Below, one piece after another: positions 1 through 10,463 of a stretch of DNA of 64,000 nt (position 1 is the first letter of the stretch; each line of letters opens with the position of its first letter). The notes below the pieces were generated by a model. That model saw only the letters and a program-made list of their open reading frames with translations. It was not told the origin of the DNA and did no database searches. Location: positions 1 through 64,000 of the forward strand of contig JAURZM010000015.1 in NCBI GenBank assembly GCA_030653385.1, written 5' to 3'. Made by a program: the position numbers and the translations under genes. This DNA comes from Rubrivivax sp. (lineage in GTDB: Bacteria; Pseudomonadota; Gammaproteobacteria; Burkholderiales; Burkholderiaceae_C).

Positions 1-687
1 GGCCACGGCCGTGCCCATCATCGCCTTGCCGGGCTCGCTCATCACCGTCTTCACGTCTTCGAAGTCGACGTTCACCAGGCCCGGGATGTGGATGATGTCG
101 CTGATGCCACCGACGGCGTTTTTCAGCACGTCGTTGGCGTGTGCGAAGGCCTGTTCCTGCGTCACGTCGTCGCCCATCACTTCGAGCAGCTTTTCGTTCA
201 GCACCACGATCAGGCTGTCGACATTGGCTTCGAGTTCGCTCACGCCTTCGTCGGCCTGTTTGCCGCGGCGCTTGCCTTCGAAGTCGAAGGGCTTGGTGAC
301 CACGCCCACGGTCAGGATGCCCATCTCCTTGGCCACCCGCGCGATGACCGGCGCCGCGCCGGTGCCGGTGCCACCGCCCATGCCGGCGGTGATGAAGAGC
401 ATGTGCGCGCCGGCAATGCATTCCTTGATGCGGTCCACCGCTTCTTCGGCGGCCACCTTGCCCATCGGCGGCTTGCTGCCCGCACCCAGGCCGCTGCTGC
501 CCAGTTGCACCAGCGTGCCGGCGTTGCTGCGGTGCAGGGCCTGTGCGTCGGTGTTGGCGCAGATGAATTCCACGCCTTGCACACCTTGGCTGATCATGTG
601 TTCAACGGCATTGCCGCCGCCACCCCCCACGCCGATCACCTTGATCTGCGTGCCTTGGTCGAATTCGTCGATCATTTCGATGGGCAT
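1..687 (-). CDS. ftsZ: Cell division GTPase FtsZ (N-terminal part, cut by window edge)
   Basis: Tubulin-like GTPase that polymerises into the cytokinetic Z ring. The first 229 codons are present and read open off the window edge. The protein starts MPIEMIDEFDQGTQIKVIG. The nucleotide-binding loop GGGGGNAV lies at about residues 21-28, and the tubulin signature GGGTGTG at about 104-110, followed by AAPVIARVAKEMG. The ATG at 687 is preceded by a strong AGGAGG ribosome site, which fixes the start. The gene is the last of the division cluster, 104 bases after ftsA. That gap is relatively A/T-rich and could hold an extra ftsZ promoter, but I found no convincing hexamer pair. The C-terminal GTPase subdomain and the FtsA/ZipA-binding tail lie outside the window. 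Confidence 0.98.
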   Translation of the reverse strand, partial: MPIEMIDEFDQGTQIKVIGVGGGGGNAVEHMISQGVQGVEFICANTDAQALHRSNAGTLVQLGSSGLGAGSKPPMGKVAAEEAVDRIKECIAGAHMLFITAGMGGGTGTGAAPVIARVAKEMGILTVGVVTKPFDFEGKRRGKQADEGVSELEANVDSLIVVLNEKLLEVMGDDVTQEQAFAHANDVLKNAVGGISDIIHIPGLVNVDFEDVKTVMSEPGKAMMGTAVA

Positions 688-791
688 GTGAGCCTCCTGA
701 AAAATAGTTGCAGTTGCCGTTCAAGTACAAACAGAGCGCGGGGCTTCTTGGTAGACGTTTTTTGTCGTCGGTGTGTCATCGAGCCCCTTTC

Positions 792-2024
792 CTAGAAATT
801 GCCCAGAAACCAGTCCTTGGCCCGGCCGACCAGGTTTTTCACCGAGCCGGCTTGCGCCGCCGCCTTGTGGCCGCGCGAACGTGCGATGCGCGCCTCCTCG
901 AGCAAACCCATCACCGTGGCCGACCGCGGGTTGGCCACCATGTCGTACAGCGTGCCGCCATAGGTGGGCAGACCGCGGCGCACGGGTTTCAGAAAGATGT
1001 CTTCGCCCAGTTCCACCATGCCCGGCATCACCGAGCTGCCGCCGGTGATGACGATGCCGCTGGACAAGAGTTCTTCGTAGCCGCTTTCGCGGATGACCTG
1101 GTGCACCAGCGAGAAGATCTCTTCCACCCGCGGCTCGATCACACCGGCCAGCGCCTGGCGGCTCAGCATGCGCGGTGCACGGTCGCCCAGGCCAGGCACT
1201 TCCACCTGGTCGGCCGGGTCGGCCAGCAGCTGCTTGGCCACGCCGTATTCGACCTTGATCTCTTCGGCGTCCTTCGTGGGTGTGCGCAGCGCCATCGCGA
1301 TGTCGCTGGTGATCAGGTCACCGGCAATCGGAATCACCGCGGTGTGGCGCACGCTGCCGTCGGTGTAGATCTGCACGTCGGTGGTGCCGGCGCCAATGTC
1401 CACCACGGCCACGCCCAGGCTCTTCTCGTCGTCGGTCAGCACCGCGCTGCTGCTGGCGCTGGGGTTCAGCACCAGGCGCTCCACTTCCAGGCCGCAGCGG
1501 CGCACACACTTCAGGATGTTTTCGGCCGCGCTCTGCGCGCCGGTGACGATGTGCACCTTCACCTCGAGCCGGCTGCCGCTCATGCCGATGGGCTCTTTCA
1601 CTTCGTGCCCGTCGATCACGAATTCCTGCGGCTCTACCAGCAGCAGGCGCTGGTCGTTCGGGATGTTGATGGCCTTGGCCGTTTCCACCACACGCGCCAC
1701 GTCCACCGGCGTGACTTCGCGGTTGTCGCGCACGATCACCATGCCGGTGCTGTTCAGGCCGCGGATGTGGCTGCCGGTGATGCCGGTGTAGACGCTGGTG
1801 ATCTTGCAGGCGGCCATCATCTCGGCCTCTTTCAGCGCCTGCTGGATGCTCTGCACGGTGGCGTCGATGTTGACCACCACACCCCGCTTCAGGCCATGCG
1901 TGGGCGCGATGCCCAGGCCGGCCAGGCGCAGTTCGCCGTTGTCCAGCACCTCGGCCGCCACCACCATCACCTTGGCGGTGCCGATGTCCAGGCCGAACAC
2001 CATGTCCTTGAATTCCTTGGCCAT
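792..2024 (-). CDS. ftsA: Cell division protein FtsA
   Basis: Actin-like ATPase that tethers FtsZ filaments to the inner membrane and recruits later division proteins. The 410-residue protein has the usual family length. It shows the phosphate-1 motif FGLDIGTAKV near residue 10, phosphate-2 VVDIGAGTTDVQIYTDG in the middle, the adenosine motif ITGGSSVMPGM, and a C-terminal amphipathic segment ending AKDWFLGNF that fits the membrane-targeting helix. It lies 14 bases after ftsQ and upstream of ftsZ in the classic order. Confidence 0.98.
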   Translation of the reverse strand: MAKEFKDMVFGLDIGTAKVMVVAAEVLDNGELRLAGLGIAPTHGLKRGVVVNIDATVQSIQQALKEAEMMAACKITSVYTGITGSHIRGLNSTGMVIVRDNREVTPVDVARVVETAKAINIPNDQRLLLVEPQEFVIDGHEVKEPIGMSGSRLEVKVHIVTGAQSAAENILKCVRRCGLEVERLVLNPSASSSAVLTDDEKSLGVAVVDIGAGTTDVQIYTDGSVRHTAVIPIAGDLITSDIAMALRTPTKDAEEIKVEYGVAKQLLADPADQVEVPGLGDRAPRMLSRQALAGVIEPRVEEIFSLVHQVIRESGYEELLSSGIVITGGSSVMPGMVELGEDIFLKPVRRGLPTYGGTLYDMVANPRSATVMGLLEEARIARSRGHKAAAQAGSVKNLVGRAKDWFLGNF

Positions 2025-2038
2025 GTCAGTACCGCCCC

Positions 2039-2908
2039 TCAGTTTGTCTTTGCCGCTGCCGAAGCAGCGGGTGGTTGGCCGGTCGGGTTCGACGCGGCAG
2101 CAGATGCGGGCCTGTAGTCGCGCAGGCGAACGGCATAACCGTCGCGGTGGCGCAGGTCGGCCGATTCCAGCGGCGCGCTCCAGCGCGCGGTGGCCTGCGG
2201 CAGCGTGCGCACGAAGCGCTCGGTGCGGGCCACCACTTCTTCTTCGGTGCCGCGGCCCAGTTCCAGCGTCGCGCCGCCCACCAGCTCGGCGCGCCAGCTG
2301 CCGCGGCCCGACAGGTGAAGACGTTCGATCACCATCTGGGCCGGCGCCAGCGCCTGTTGCAGGCGGCCCAGCAGGATCAGCATCTGCGCCGAGGTGCCAT
2401 CAGGGCCTTCCAGCGTGGGCAGGCTGTCGTCGTCCAGGTCGCCGATGTTGGCGTCGAACACTTCACCGTGGCTGTTGACCAGCCGGTTGGCCACGCCGTC
2501 GGCCACGTCTTCGCCGGCCCACAGCGCGGCCGCGCGGTGTTCTTCCAGCCGCACCGCCAGGCGGTCGGGCCAGACACGGCGCACGACCGCTGCACGCACC
2601 CAGGGCACGGACTCGAAGGCCTCGCGGCCCTGTTGCAGGTCGATGCTGAAGAAATTGCCCGCCAGGCGCGGCGCGGCATTGGCACGGATGGTGGGCACGC
2701 TGTTGCGAGCCAGTTCGCCGTCGAGCTGGATGCCCTTGATCGGGAACAGCGGGCTGCGCATCAGCCACAGGAAACCGGCCACCAGCGCACCCACCGCCGC
2801 GATCACGAACACCGTGCCCGAGACGAAGTTCATCAGGCGCACGTCCGGCGGCAGCGGCAGCGTGGCGCCGCTGCCGGGTTTGGGGAAGGTGCGGCGCAGG
2901 GTGGCCAT
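2039..2908 (-). CDS. ftsQ: Cell division protein FtsQ
   Basis: Bitopic inner-membrane divisome protein that links cytoplasmic and periplasmic division factors with FtsB and FtsL. The 289-residue protein has a short cytoplasmic N-terminus, one membrane segment at about residues 30-50 (VSGTVFVIAAVGALVAGFLW), then a periplasmic POTRA region beginning SPLFPIKGIQLDGEL and the FtsQ domain. The C-terminus is low-complexity and Ala/Pro-rich (AAASNPTGQPPAASAAAKTN). It follows ddl with a one-base gap and precedes ftsA, so it is part of the same transcript. Confidence 0.96.
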   Translation of the reverse strand: MATLRRTFPKPGSGATLPLPPDVRLMNFVSGTVFVIAAVGALVAGFLWLMRSPLFPIKGIQLDGELARNSVPTIRANAAPRLAGNFFSIDLQQGREAFESVPWVRAAVVRRVWPDRLAVRLEEHRAAALWAGEDVADGVANRLVNSHGEVFDANIGDLDDDSLPTLEGPDGTSAQMLILLGRLQQALAPAQMVIERLHLSGRGSWRAELVGGATLELGRGTEEEVVARTERFVRTLPQATARWSAPLESADLRHRDGYAVRLRDYRPASAAASNPTGQPPAASAAAKTN

Positions 2909-2909
2909 G

Positions 2910-3872
2910 TCAGTTTCTGGCGCTGTCCAGCGACGCGTTTTGCAGCAGGTGCAGGCACAGCGCTTCGTAGCTCATGCCGGCGGCACGCGCCGACATGGGT
3001 ACCAGCGAATGGCTGGTCATGCCGGGGCTGGTGTTCATTTCCAGCAGGAAGATGCGGCGGTCCGACGCACGCAGCATCAGGTCGGCGCGGCCCCAGCCGC
3101 GGCAGCCCAGCGTGCGGTAGGCGGCCAGCGTCAGGCGCTGCACCTCGGCTTCTTCTGCAGCACTCAATCCGCTGGGGATGCGGTATTGCACGACGTCGGT
3201 GTAGTACTTGTTCTGGAAGTCGTAGTTGCCCTCGGGTGCGTCGATGCGCACCACCGGCAGTGCACGTGCATCGGCGCCCTGGCCCAGCACCGGGCAGGTG
3301 AGTTCGATGCCGTCGATGAACTCTTCGCACAACACGTCGGCGTCGTATTGCGCGGCCAGGGTCACGGCGTCCTGCATCTGCGAATAACCCGTGACCTTGG
3401 TGATGCCGATGCTGGACCCTTCACGCGGCGGTTTCACGATCAGCGGCAGGCCCAGCGTGTCGGGCACGGCCATGACCTGTTCACGCGCCTGCTGGCCAGG
3501 TGCCATCCACACCCAACCCGGTGTGGTCAGGCCCTCGGCCTGCCAAACCCGTTTGGTCATGACCTTGTCCATGGCCACCGCGCTGGCCATGACACCGCTG
3601 CCGGTGTAGGGTATGCCCATCAGTTCCAGCGCACCCTGCACCGTGCCGTCTTCGCCGTGGCGGCCGTGCAGCGCGATGAACACACGGTCGAAGCCCTCGT
3701 GTTTCAGTTCCAGCAGGTTGCGTTCGGCGGGGTCGAAGGCGTGGGCGTCGACACCCTGGCTTTGCAGCGCGGCCAGCACACCGCCGCCGGACATCAGCGA
3801 CACCGGCCGTTCGGCACTGCTGCCGCCTTGCAGCACGGCCACCTTGCCCAGGGACCTGGGATCGAAACTCAT
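2910..3872 (-). CDS. ddl: D-alanine--D-alanine ligase
   Basis: ATP-grasp ligase making D-Ala-D-Ala for the peptidoglycan stem peptide in the cytoplasm. The 320-residue protein begins with [19 protein letters not shown], the typical N-terminal substrate loop. [12 protein letters not shown] and [13 protein letters not shown] follow in the first half, and the metal-binding region [17 protein letters not shown] is near the C-terminus. Its ATG overlaps the murC stop as ATGA. The position between murC and ftsQ corresponds to ddlB of enteric bacteria. Confidence 0.97.
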   Translation of the reverse strand: MSFDPRSLGKVAVLQGGSSAERPVSLMSGGGVLAALQSQGVDAHAFDPAERNLLELKHEGFDRVFIALHGRHGEDGTVQGALELMGIPYTGSGVMASAVAMDKVMTKRVWQAEGLTTPGWVWMAPGQQAREQVMAVPDTLGLPLIVKPPREGSSIGITKVTGYSQMQDAVTLAAQYDADVLCEEFIDGIELTCPVLGQGADARALPVVRIDAPEGNYDFQNKYYTDVVQYRIPSGLSAAEEAEVQRLTLAAYRTLGCRGWGRADLMLRASDRRIFLLEMNTSPGMTSHSLVPMSARAAGMSYEALCLHLLQNASLDSARN

Positions 3873-5263
3873 GTTGCACCTCCCATGAGTTGGAGCACCT
3901 GTTGCGGCACCGCACCGATGGAACCGGCGCCCATGGTGATGAGCACGTCGTCGGCACGTGCGGTGCGCGCAATCGCCGCGGGCAGGTCCCCGATGTCGGT
4001 TACCAGCTGTGAGCCCAGAGATTCCGGCAGCGCTTGCAACAGCGAACGGCTGTCGGCACCGGCGATCGGCGCTTCACCGGCGGGGTAGACCTCGCCCAGC
4101 AGCACGGCATCGGCACGGCCCAGCACGGCCACGAAGTCATCGAAGCAGTCACGTGTGCGGGTGTAGCGGTGCGGCTGGAAGGCCAGCACCAGGCGGCGGC
4201 CCGGGAAGGCACCGCGCGCGGCCGCGATGACCGCCGCCATCTCCACCGGATGGTGGCCGTAATCGTCGATCAGCGTGAAGTGGCCGCCCCCTGCGCATGG
4301 CACTTCGCCCAGGCGCTGGAAGCGGCGGCCCACGCCGGCAAAAGCCTGCAGCGCGCTGGCAATCGGTGCATCGGGCAGTTCCAGTTCACGCGCCACCGCG
4401 ATGGCGGCCAGCGCGTTGCGCACATTGTGTTCACCGGCCAGGTTCAGCGTCACCGGCAGGTCGGCATGGCCGGCCTGCTGCGCCACGAACTGCATGCAGC
4501 CCCCGGCCAGCGCCTGCACCTGCACGGCACGCAGGTCGGCGCCCACGTCCAGGCCGTAGGTGGTGACGGGGCGTGCGATCTGCGGCAGCACGGCCTGCAC
4601 ACCGGCGTCGTCGCTGCACAGCACGGCGCGGCCATAAAACGGCAGGCGGTGCATGAACTCGACGAAGGCGCCGTGCAGCCGCTCCAGGCTGTGGCCGTAG
4701 GTTTCCATGTGATCGGCGTCGATGTTGGTGACGACGCTGACCACCGGGCTCAGGTGCAGGAAGGAGGCATCGCTTTCGTCGGCTTCGACGACGATGAATT
4801 CACCCGAGCCCAGCCGCGAGTTGGCGCCTGCGCTCATCAATTGGCCGCCGATGACAAAGCTCGGGTCCAGGCCACCGGCGGCCAGCACGCTGGCCACCAG
4901 CGACGTGGTGGTGGTCTTGCCGTGGGTGCCGGCAACGGCGATGCCCTGTTTCAGGCGCATCAGTTCAGCCAGCAACACGGCACGTGCCACCACCGGCACG
5001 CGCGCGGCACGGGCGGCCAGCACCTCGGGGTTGTCGGCTTTCACGGCCGTGCTGGTGACCACCGCCTGCGCGCCGGCAATGTGCGTTGCGTCGTGGCCGG
5101 TGAACACCGCCACGCCCAGTTCTGCCAGCCGGCGCGTGACGCTGCTGCTGCTCTGGTCCGAGCCCGACACGCGGTAACCCTGCTGGTACAGCACTTCGGC
5201 GATGGCGCTCATGCCCGCACCACCGATGCCGACGAAGTGGATGTGCTTGATGGCGTGTTTCAT
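3869..5263 (-). CDS. murC: UDP-N-acetylmuramate--L-alanine ligase MurC
   Basis: Mur ligase adding L-Ala to UDP-MurNAc. I place the start at [19 protein letters not shown] (464 residues). The reading frame stays open upstream, but the family begins at this nucleotide-binding sequence, and the ATG overlaps the murG stop as ATGA. Motifs are GIGGAGMS near residue 13, the ATP loop [19 protein letters not shown], and the C-terminal domain with [10 protein letters not shown]. It sits in the cluster between murG and ddl. Confidence 0.97.
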   Translation of the reverse strand: MKHAIKHIHFVGIGGAGMSAIAEVLYQQGYRVSGSDQSSSSVTRRLAELGVAVFTGHDATHIAGAQAVVTSTAVKADNPEVLAARAARVPVVARAVLLAELMRLKQGIAVAGTHGKTTTTSLVASVLAAGGLDPSFVIGGQLMSAGANSRLGSGEFIVVEADESDASFLHLSPVVSVVTNIDADHMETYGHSLERLHGAFVEFMHRLPFYGRAVLCSDDAGVQAVLPQIARPVTTYGLDVGADLRAVQVQALAGGCMQFVAQQAGHADLPVTLNLAGEHNVRNALAAIAVARELELPDAPIASALQAFAGVGRRFQRLGEVPCAGGGHFTLIDDYGHHPVEMAAVIAAARGAFPGRRLVLAFQPHRYTRTRDCFDDFVAVLGRADAVLLGEVYPAGEAPIAGADSRSLLQALPESLGSQLVTDIGDLPAAIARTARADDVLITMGAGSIGAVPQQVLQLMGGAT

Positions 5264-6333
5264 GCGCGCATCAACTTTTCGATTTCGTCGGCGACACGGG
5301 CGGCGGCTTTTGGACGGGCCAGTGCGCGTGCCTTGTTGGCCATGTCCAGCAACTGCTGGCGGTCGAGTCCGCGCAGCACATCGGCCAGCCTTTGCGCCGT
5401 CAGCTCGCTCTGCGGCAGGTGCACCGCGCCACCCTGCCCCGCCAGCCACTGCGCGTTGTCGCGCTGGTGCGAGGTGGTGCTGACGATCAGCGGCACCAGC
5501 ACCGCCGGCACACCGGCCGCACACAGTTCGCTGACGGTGATGGCGCCGGCGCGGCAGACCATCAGGTCGCAGTCGGCCAGACGCGCCGGCATGTCGTCGA
5601 TGAAGGCCAGCACCTCGGCCTGCACACCGGCTTGTGCGTAGGCCGCGCGCACGGCGTCGGCCTGCGCCGCGCCCGTCTGGTGGGTGACCTGCGGCCGCTG
5701 ATCGGCCGGCAGCAGCGCCAGCGCGGCGGGCACGGTCTGGTTCAGCACCTGCGCGCCCAGGCTGCCACCCACCACCAGCAGGCGCAAGGCACCCTGACGG
5801 TCTGCATAACGTTCTTGTGGTGCAGCAACGGCTTCGATCTCGGCACGCACCGGGTTGCCGGTGACCACCGCGTTTTTGGTCTTGTCGGCGGCCGCGCCCG
5901 GGAAGCCGAAAGCCACCCGGTCGGCCACCGGCAGCAGGCTCTTGTTCGACAGCAGCAAGGCTGCGTCGGCGTTGACCAGCAGCAGCGGCTTGTTCAGCCA
6001 GCTGGCCATCAGCCCGCCCGGAAAACAGACATAACCGCCCATGCCCAGCACTGCGTTCGCGCCGCGCCGGCGCAGGATGCCCATGCAGTCCCAGAAAGCC
6101 TTCATCAGCCGCAGGCCGCCAGTGGCGGTGTGCAGCAGGCCCTTGCCACGCAGGCCGCTGAAGCTGATGGTGTCCAGCGGAATCTGCGTCGGCGGCACGA
6201 GTTTGTTTTCCATGCCGTGCGTGGTGCCCAGCCAGCTGACCGTCCAGCCGCGCGATTGCATCTCGCGCGCCACGGCCAGGCCCGGCATGATGTGCCCGCC
6301 CGTGCCTGCGGCCATCACGACGAGATGCGCCAT
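5260..6333 (-). CDS. murG: MurG, lipid II synthase (GlcNAc transferase)
   Basis: Peripheral inner-membrane GT-B glycosyltransferase that adds GlcNAc to lipid I to form lipid II. The chosen start, [20 protein letters not shown], gives 357 residues, the usual size. The open frame upstream is an antisense/alternate-frame extension over ftsW. Motifs are the N-terminal glycine loop GTGGH at about 10-14, [22 protein letters not shown] and the C-terminal donor-site [15 protein letters not shown]. The start overlaps the ftsW stop (TGATG) and the stop overlaps the murC start. Confidence 0.97.
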   Translation of the reverse strand: MAHLVVMAAGTGGHIMPGLAVAREMQSRGWTVSWLGTTHGMENKLVPPTQIPLDTISFSGLRGKGLLHTATGGLRLMKAFWDCMGILRRRGANAVLGMGGYVCFPGGLMASWLNKPLLLVNADAALLLSNKSLLPVADRVAFGFPGAAADKTKNAVVTGNPVRAEIEAVAAPQERYADRQGALRLLVVGGSLGAQVLNQTVPAALALLPADQRPQVTHQTGAAQADAVRAAYAQAGVQAEVLAFIDDMPARLADCDLMVCRAGAITVSELCAAGVPAVLVPLIVSTTSHQRDNAQWLAGQGGAVHLPQSELTAQRLADVLRGLDRQQLLDMANKARALARPKAAARVADEIEKLMRA

Positions 6334-7589
6334 CAAGCCCGCCCCCCGCGCATCAAGGTGCGGTTTTCGATATCGACCCGCAACACGAGAGCCAGCGCAA
6401 TGAGGTTCATCAGGATCGCGCTGCCGCCGTAACTCATCAGCGGCAGGGTCAGCCCCTTGGTCGGCAGCACACCCAGGTTGACGCCCATGTTGATGAAGGC
6501 CTGGAAGCCGATCCAGATGCCGATGCCCTGGCACAGCAAACCGGCAAACACACGGTCCAGCGCAATCGCCTGTCGGCCGATGTGGAAGAGTCGCCGTGTG
6601 AGCCAGAAAAACAGCACGATGACGGTGGCCACACCCACGAAGCCCAGTTCTTCGCCGATGACGGCGAGCAGGAAGTCGGTGTGCGCCTCGGGCAGGTAGT
6701 GCAGTTTTTCGACGCTGCTGCCCAGGCCCTGGCCGAAGATCTCGCCGCGTCCCAGCGCAATCAGCGAATGGGTCAGCTGGTAGCCCTTGCCCTGCGCGTA
6801 CTTCGGGTTCCACGGGTCCAGGTAAGCCAGGATGCGTTCACGCCGCAGGTCGTCGAAAGCCAGGAACAGCGCCAGCGTGGCCAGCATCACCAGCGCGATC
6901 AGGAAGAACATGCGCGCGTTGACACCACCCAGGAAGAGGATGCCCATGGCGATGGTGGCGATGACGATGAACGCGCCCATGTCGGGCTGGCGCAGCAGCA
7001 GCACGCCCACGAAGGCCACGGCCACGACCATCGGCGACACGGCGCGGAAGAAGTTTTCGCGGGCGTCCATGCGCCGCACCATGTAGTTGGCGGCATACAG
7101 CGCCACCGCCAGCTTGGCCAGCTCGCTGGGCTGGAAGTTCATCACGCCCAGCGGAATCCAGCGGCGCGAGAAGTTCACCACCTTGCCGATGAAGGGCACC
7201 AGCACCACCACCAGCAGGATCAGCGACACGACGAACACCGCCGGCGCGTGTTTTTCCCACACCGAGATCGGCACCTGCACGGCCACCAGCGCCACCACGA
7301 AACCGATTGCCAGCGCCAGCAGGTGACGCTGCAGGAAATAGCTTTGCGAGTAGTTGGCGAACTTGGGGTTGTCGGGCATGGCGATGCTGGCCGAATAGAC
7401 CATCACCACACCCAGCGCGACCAGCGTACAGACCACGGCCACCAAAGCCTGGTCGAAGGCCATCAAGCGCACCGGGCGCGCGCCGCCCGATTCCAGGTGG
7501 GCGCGCACGGGCAGTTCGTCATCACGCTGGCGCTTCTTGCCGAACCAGCCTTTCAGGGCACCGAGGCTGTTGCTCAAAACGGCATTCAT
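6333..7589 (-). CDS. ftsW: Septal peptidoglycan glycosyltransferase FtsW (SEDS family)
   Basis: Polytopic SEDS glycan polymerase working with FtsI at the septum. The 418-residue protein has about ten hydrophobic segments after a cytoplasmic N-terminus of about 45 residues. The SEDS motif regions [37 protein letters not shown] and [19 protein letters not shown] are visible, as is [16 protein letters not shown] near the end. It overlaps murD at its start and murG at its stop, so it is translationally coupled to both. Confidence 0.97.
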   Translation of the reverse strand: MNAVLSNSLGALKGWFGKKRQRDDELPVRAHLESGGARPVRLMAFDQALVAVVCTLVALGVVMVYSASIAMPDNPKFANYSQSYFLQRHLLALAIGFVVALVAVQVPISVWEKHAPAVFVVSLILLVVVLVPFIGKVVNFSRRWIPLGVMNFQPSELAKLAVALYAANYMVRRMDARENFFRAVSPMVVAVAFVGVLLLRQPDMGAFIVIATIAMGILFLGGVNARMFFLIALVMLATLALFLAFDDLRRERILAYLDPWNPKYAQGKGYQLTHSLIALGRGEIFGQGLGSSVEKLHYLPEAHTDFLLAVIGEELGFVGVATVIVLFFWLTRRLFHIGRQAIALDRVFAGLLCQGIGIWIGFQAFINMGVNLGVLPTKGLTLPLMSYGGSAILMNLIALALVLRVDIENRTLMRGGRA

Positions 7590-9163
7590 GCGATACCCCG
7601 ATCAGCTGCATGTGCCTGCACCGCCGCCACGAAGACCTCGGCTCGGTGCACGTAGTTGCGGAACATGTCCAGGCTGGCGCAGGCCGGGCTCAGCAGCAGG
7701 GCATCACCGCTGCGCGCTTGAGCAAAGCCCCAGGCCACGGCCAGTTCCAGCGACACGAAGCGCTGCACGGGCACGGCACGGCCACCGGATTCGATGGCGG
7801 CTTCGATGGCCGCAGCGTCCTTGCCGATGGTGGCCACCGCCCGCGCCACCTGGCGCAGCGGCGCGACCAGCGGCGCAAAGTCCTGCCCCTTGCCGTCTCC
7901 GCCCAGGATGACCACCAGCTGGCCCGGTGCCTTGTCAGCGCCCAGGCCCTGCAGCGCGGCCACGGTGGCGCCGACATTGGTGCCCTTGCTGTCGTCGAAC
8001 ACCTCCACGCCGTCGACCACGGCGACAAACTGCACACGATGCGGTTCGCCTTCGTATTCACGCAGGCCGTGCAGCATGGGTGCCAGCGGGCAGCCGATGG
8101 CCGTGGCCAGCGCCAGCGCAGCCAATGCGTTGGCGGCGTTGTGGCGGCCGCGCACACGCAGCGCGTCGGCCGGCATCAGGCGCTGCAGGTGGATCTCTTC
8201 TTCTTCGTCCTTCTTCTTCTTGAAGGTTTCGTCGGCCGGCAGTGCACGCACCAGCCAGGCCATGCCACTTTCCACCACCAGGCCGAAGTCGCCGGGACGG
8301 CGTGGTGCGTCCAGGCCGAAGCGCAGGGTTGCACGTGGCACGGGCCTGTCGGCAAGCTTGACCTTGCCCTTGGCGGGCACGGGCACCGGCACCAGGGCTT
8401 CCACCGCCGGGTCGTCGCGGTTGATGACCATCAGCGCGTGGCTGCCGAACACACGCGCCTTGGCCGCCGTGTACTGGGCCAGGTTGCCGTGCCAGTCCAG
8501 GTGGTCTTCGGTGATGTTCAGCACCACGGCCGCGTCGGGCTCGAAACCGAGCGGGCCGCGCTGCACACCGTGGCCTCCGCCTTCGAGCTGGAAGCTGGAC
8601 AGTTCCAGCACCCAGACGTCGGGCCATTCGGCCGCTTCGCGGTCCAGGCAGGTGCTGAGTGTGTCCAGCAGCGTGGGGCCGATGTTGCCGGCCATCGCCA
8701 CGCGTTTGCCGGCACGTTCGACCAGCAAGGCGGTCATGGCCGTGGTGGTGGTCTTGCCGTTGGTGCCGGTGATGGCCAGCAGCTTGGGCGCGTAGGCCTG
8801 GGTTTCTTTCAGGTCGGCCAGCGCGCGGGCGAAGAGGTCCACTTCACCGAGCACGGCGATGCCGGTGTCGCGGGCTTCCTGCACGAAGGCGGCGATGCGC
8901 GGGTCGGTGGGGGCCAGTCCTGGGCTTTTCAGGATGAGCTGAGGCGCGCCGCCCTCACCCCAGCCCTCTCCCGCAGGGAGAGGGAGTGAAGACAGGCGGT
9001 GGACTTGGGGCAGGTCGGTTCGCAGCACGACGTCGCCTGGGGCATCTTCGCGTGAGTCCCATGCCGTCACTCTTGCGCCGTGGCGCACGCACCAGCGCAC
9101 CATGGCCAGGCCGCTGTCACCCAGGCCCAGCACCAGCACGGGAAGCCCGTCAAGCCAGCTCAT
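7586..9163 (-). CDS. murD: UDP-N-acetylmuramoyl-alanine--D-glutamate ligase MurD (with in-frame repeat insertion)
   Basis: Mur ligase adding D-Glu to UDP-MurNAc-L-Ala. The start at [18 protein letters not shown] is supported by AAGGAG about eight bases upstream. A TTG-like start six codons earlier lacks this support. The ATP loop [11 protein letters not shown] and [11 protein letters not shown] are present. At 525 residues it is much longer than the 438 of the E. coli enzyme. Two insertions explain part of this: [17 protein letters not shown] near residue 65, encoded by a dispersed palindromic repeat, and a charged loop with [10 protein letters not shown] near residue 310. It overlaps ftsW by four bases. 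Confidence 0.95.
   Translation of the reverse strand: MSWLDGLPVLVLGLGDSGLAMVRWCVRHGARVTAWDSREDAPGDVVLRTDLPQVHRLSSLPLPAGEGWGEGGAPQLILKSPGLAPTDPRIAAFVQEARDTGIAVLGEVDLFARALADLKETQAYAPKLLAITGTNGKTTTTAMTALLVERAGKRVAMAGNIGPTLLDTLSTCLDREAAEWPDVWVLELSSFQLEGGGHGVQRGPLGFEPDAAVVLNITEDHLDWHGNLAQYTAAKARVFGSHALMVINRDDPAVEALVPVPVPAKGKVKLADRPVPRATLRFGLDAPRRPGDFGLVVESGMAWLVRALPADETFKKKKDEEEEIHLQRLMPADALRVRGRHNAANALAALALATAIGCPLAPMLHGLREYEGEPHRVQFVAVVDGVEVFDDSKGTNVGATVAALQGLGADKAPGQLVVILGGDGKGQDFAPLVAPLRQVARAVATIGKDAAAIEAAIESGGRAVPVQRFVSLELAVAWGFAQARSGDALLLSPACASLDMFRNYVHRAEVFVAAVQAHAADRGIA
8947..8991. repeat. Palindromic repeat inside murD
   Basis: The segment reads CCCTCACCCCAGCCCTCTCC, then CGCAG, then GGAGAGGGAG. 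CTCTCCC and GGGAGAG form an inverted repeat around the CGCA core. This is the widespread short palindromic element whose translation on the other strand gives the familiar spurious peptide [11 protein letters not shown]. Here it is read in-frame within murD as [12 protein letters not shown]. Such elements are normally intergenic. The element type is recognised from memory, not by a search. Confidence 0.75.
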
Positions 9164-9191
9164 CGGGACGCTCCTTGGCACAGCGACACCC

Positions 9192-9277
9192 AGCTTCCCG
9201 CCACGGAACCGGCTGTGCCGGGCCGTTGTCGGACGGCCCCCTTGGGGGGAAGCGAGCGCAAGCGAGCTTGGGGGCCC
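9192..9277. repeat. Dispersed palindromic element, copy A (murD-mraY gap)
   Basis: The copy contains CCACGGAACCGGCTGTGCCG, GGCCGTTGTCGGACGGCC, then CCCTTGGGGGGAAGCGAGCG and AAGCGAGCTTGGGGGCCC. It nearly fills the 118-base gap between mraY and murD. It matches copy B (22154-22240) almost base for base, and copies C-E (34016, 39478, 40291) in parts, often in the other orientation. It can fold into several GC-rich hairpins. Confidence 0.85.
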
Positions 9278-9281
9278 ATGT

Positions 9282-10463
9282 TCACCGCAGCTTCAGGCTG
9301 GCCAGGCCCACCAGGCACAGCAGCATCGTGATGATCCAGAAACGCACGACCACCTGCGTTTCGGCCCAGCCCTTTTTTTCGAAGTGGTGATGCAGCGGCG
9401 CCATCAGGAAGATGCGCTTGCCCACGCCGGTGCGTTTTTTCGTGTACTTGAACCAGCCGACCTGGATCATCACGCTCAGCGCTTCGGCCACGAAGATGCC
9501 GCCCATGATGCCCAGCAGGATTTCCTGCCGCGTGATGACCGCGATGGTGCCCAAAGCACCGCCCAAAGACAGCGCACCCACGTCACCCATGAACACCTGC
9601 GCCGGGCTGGCGTTGAACCACAGAAAGGCCAGGCCCGCACCGGCCATCGCGGCGCAGAAGATCAGCAGTTCGCCGGCACCCGGGATGTAGGGGAACAACA
9701 GGTAGCGGCTGAACACGGCGTTGCCCACGACATAGGCGAACACACCCAGCGCGCTGCCCACCATCACCACCGGCATGATGGCCAGGCCGTCCAGCCCGTC
9801 GGTGAAGTTGACCGCGTTGCTGGCGCCGACGATGACAAACCAGCTCAGGAAGATGAAGCCGAACACGCCCAGCGGGTAGCTCACGCTCTTGAAGAAGGGC
9901 ACCATCAGGTCGGCACGCGGTGGCAGGTCGTTCGAAAAGCCGCTGCTGACCCAGCGTATGAAAAGTTCCAGCACCCGCAGGTTGCTGGTCTCGGCCACGC
10001 TGAAGGCCAGGTAGAGCGCGGCCACCAGGCCGATCAGGCTTTGCCAGAAGAACTTCTCGCGGCTGCGCATGCCCTCGGGGTCTTTGTGCACGACCTTGCG
10101 GTAGTCGTCGACCCAGCCGATGGCACCGAAGCCGAAGGTGACCAGCATCACCACCCACACGAAGCGGTTGCTCCAGTCGAACCACAGCAGCGTGGATGCG
10201 CCGATGCCGATCAGCACCAGCACACCGCCCATCGTGGGTGTGCCCCGTTTGCCCAGGTGCGACTGCACGCCGTATTCGCGGATCGGCTGGCCGATCTTCA
10301 TTTCGGTCAGGCGGCGGATGACCCAGGGCCCGAACGCCAGGCCGATGAGCAGCGAGGTCATCGCGGCCAGCACGGCGCGGAAGGTCAGGTACTGGAAGAC
10401 CCGCAGAAAACCCAGGTGCTCGGGTGACCACTGCATCAACCACTGGCTCAGGCTAAGCAGCAT
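9282..10463 (-). CDS. mraY: Phospho-MurNAc-pentapeptide transferase MraY
   Basis: Integral-membrane enzyme transferring phospho-MurNAc-pentapeptide to undecaprenyl phosphate to make lipid I. The 393-residue protein has about ten hydrophobic helices. Catalytic signatures are [10 protein letters not shown] (the DD metal motif) near residue 115, [11 protein letters not shown] in the middle, [14 protein letters not shown], and [13 protein letters not shown] near the C-terminus. The start overlaps the murF stop by 11 bases. A palindromic repeat separates its end from murD. Confidence 0.97.
   Translation of the reverse strand: MLLSLSQWLMQWSPEHLGFLRVFQYLTFRAVLAAMTSLLIGLAFGPWVIRRLTEMKIGQPIREYGVQSHLGKRGTPTMGGVLVLIGIGASTLLWFDWSNRFVWVVMLVTFGFGAIGWVDDYRKVVHKDPEGMRSREKFFWQSLIGLVAALYLAFSVAETSNLRVLELFIRWVSSGFSNDLPPRADLMVPFFKSVSYPLGVFGFIFLSWFVIVGASNAVNFTDGLDGLAIMPVVMVGSALGVFAYVVGNAVFSRYLLFPYIPGAGELLIFCAAMAGAGLAFLWFNASPAQVFMGDVGALSLGGALGTIAVITRQEILLGIMGGIFVAEALSVMIQVGWFKYTKKRTGVGKRIFLMAPLHHHFEKKGWAETQVVVRFWIITMLLCLVGLASLKLR

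Noticed and set aside
8930..8989. Peptide ending [11 protein letters not shown] on the plus strand
   Set aside because: This is the well-known spurious translation of the palindromic repeat, not a protein.
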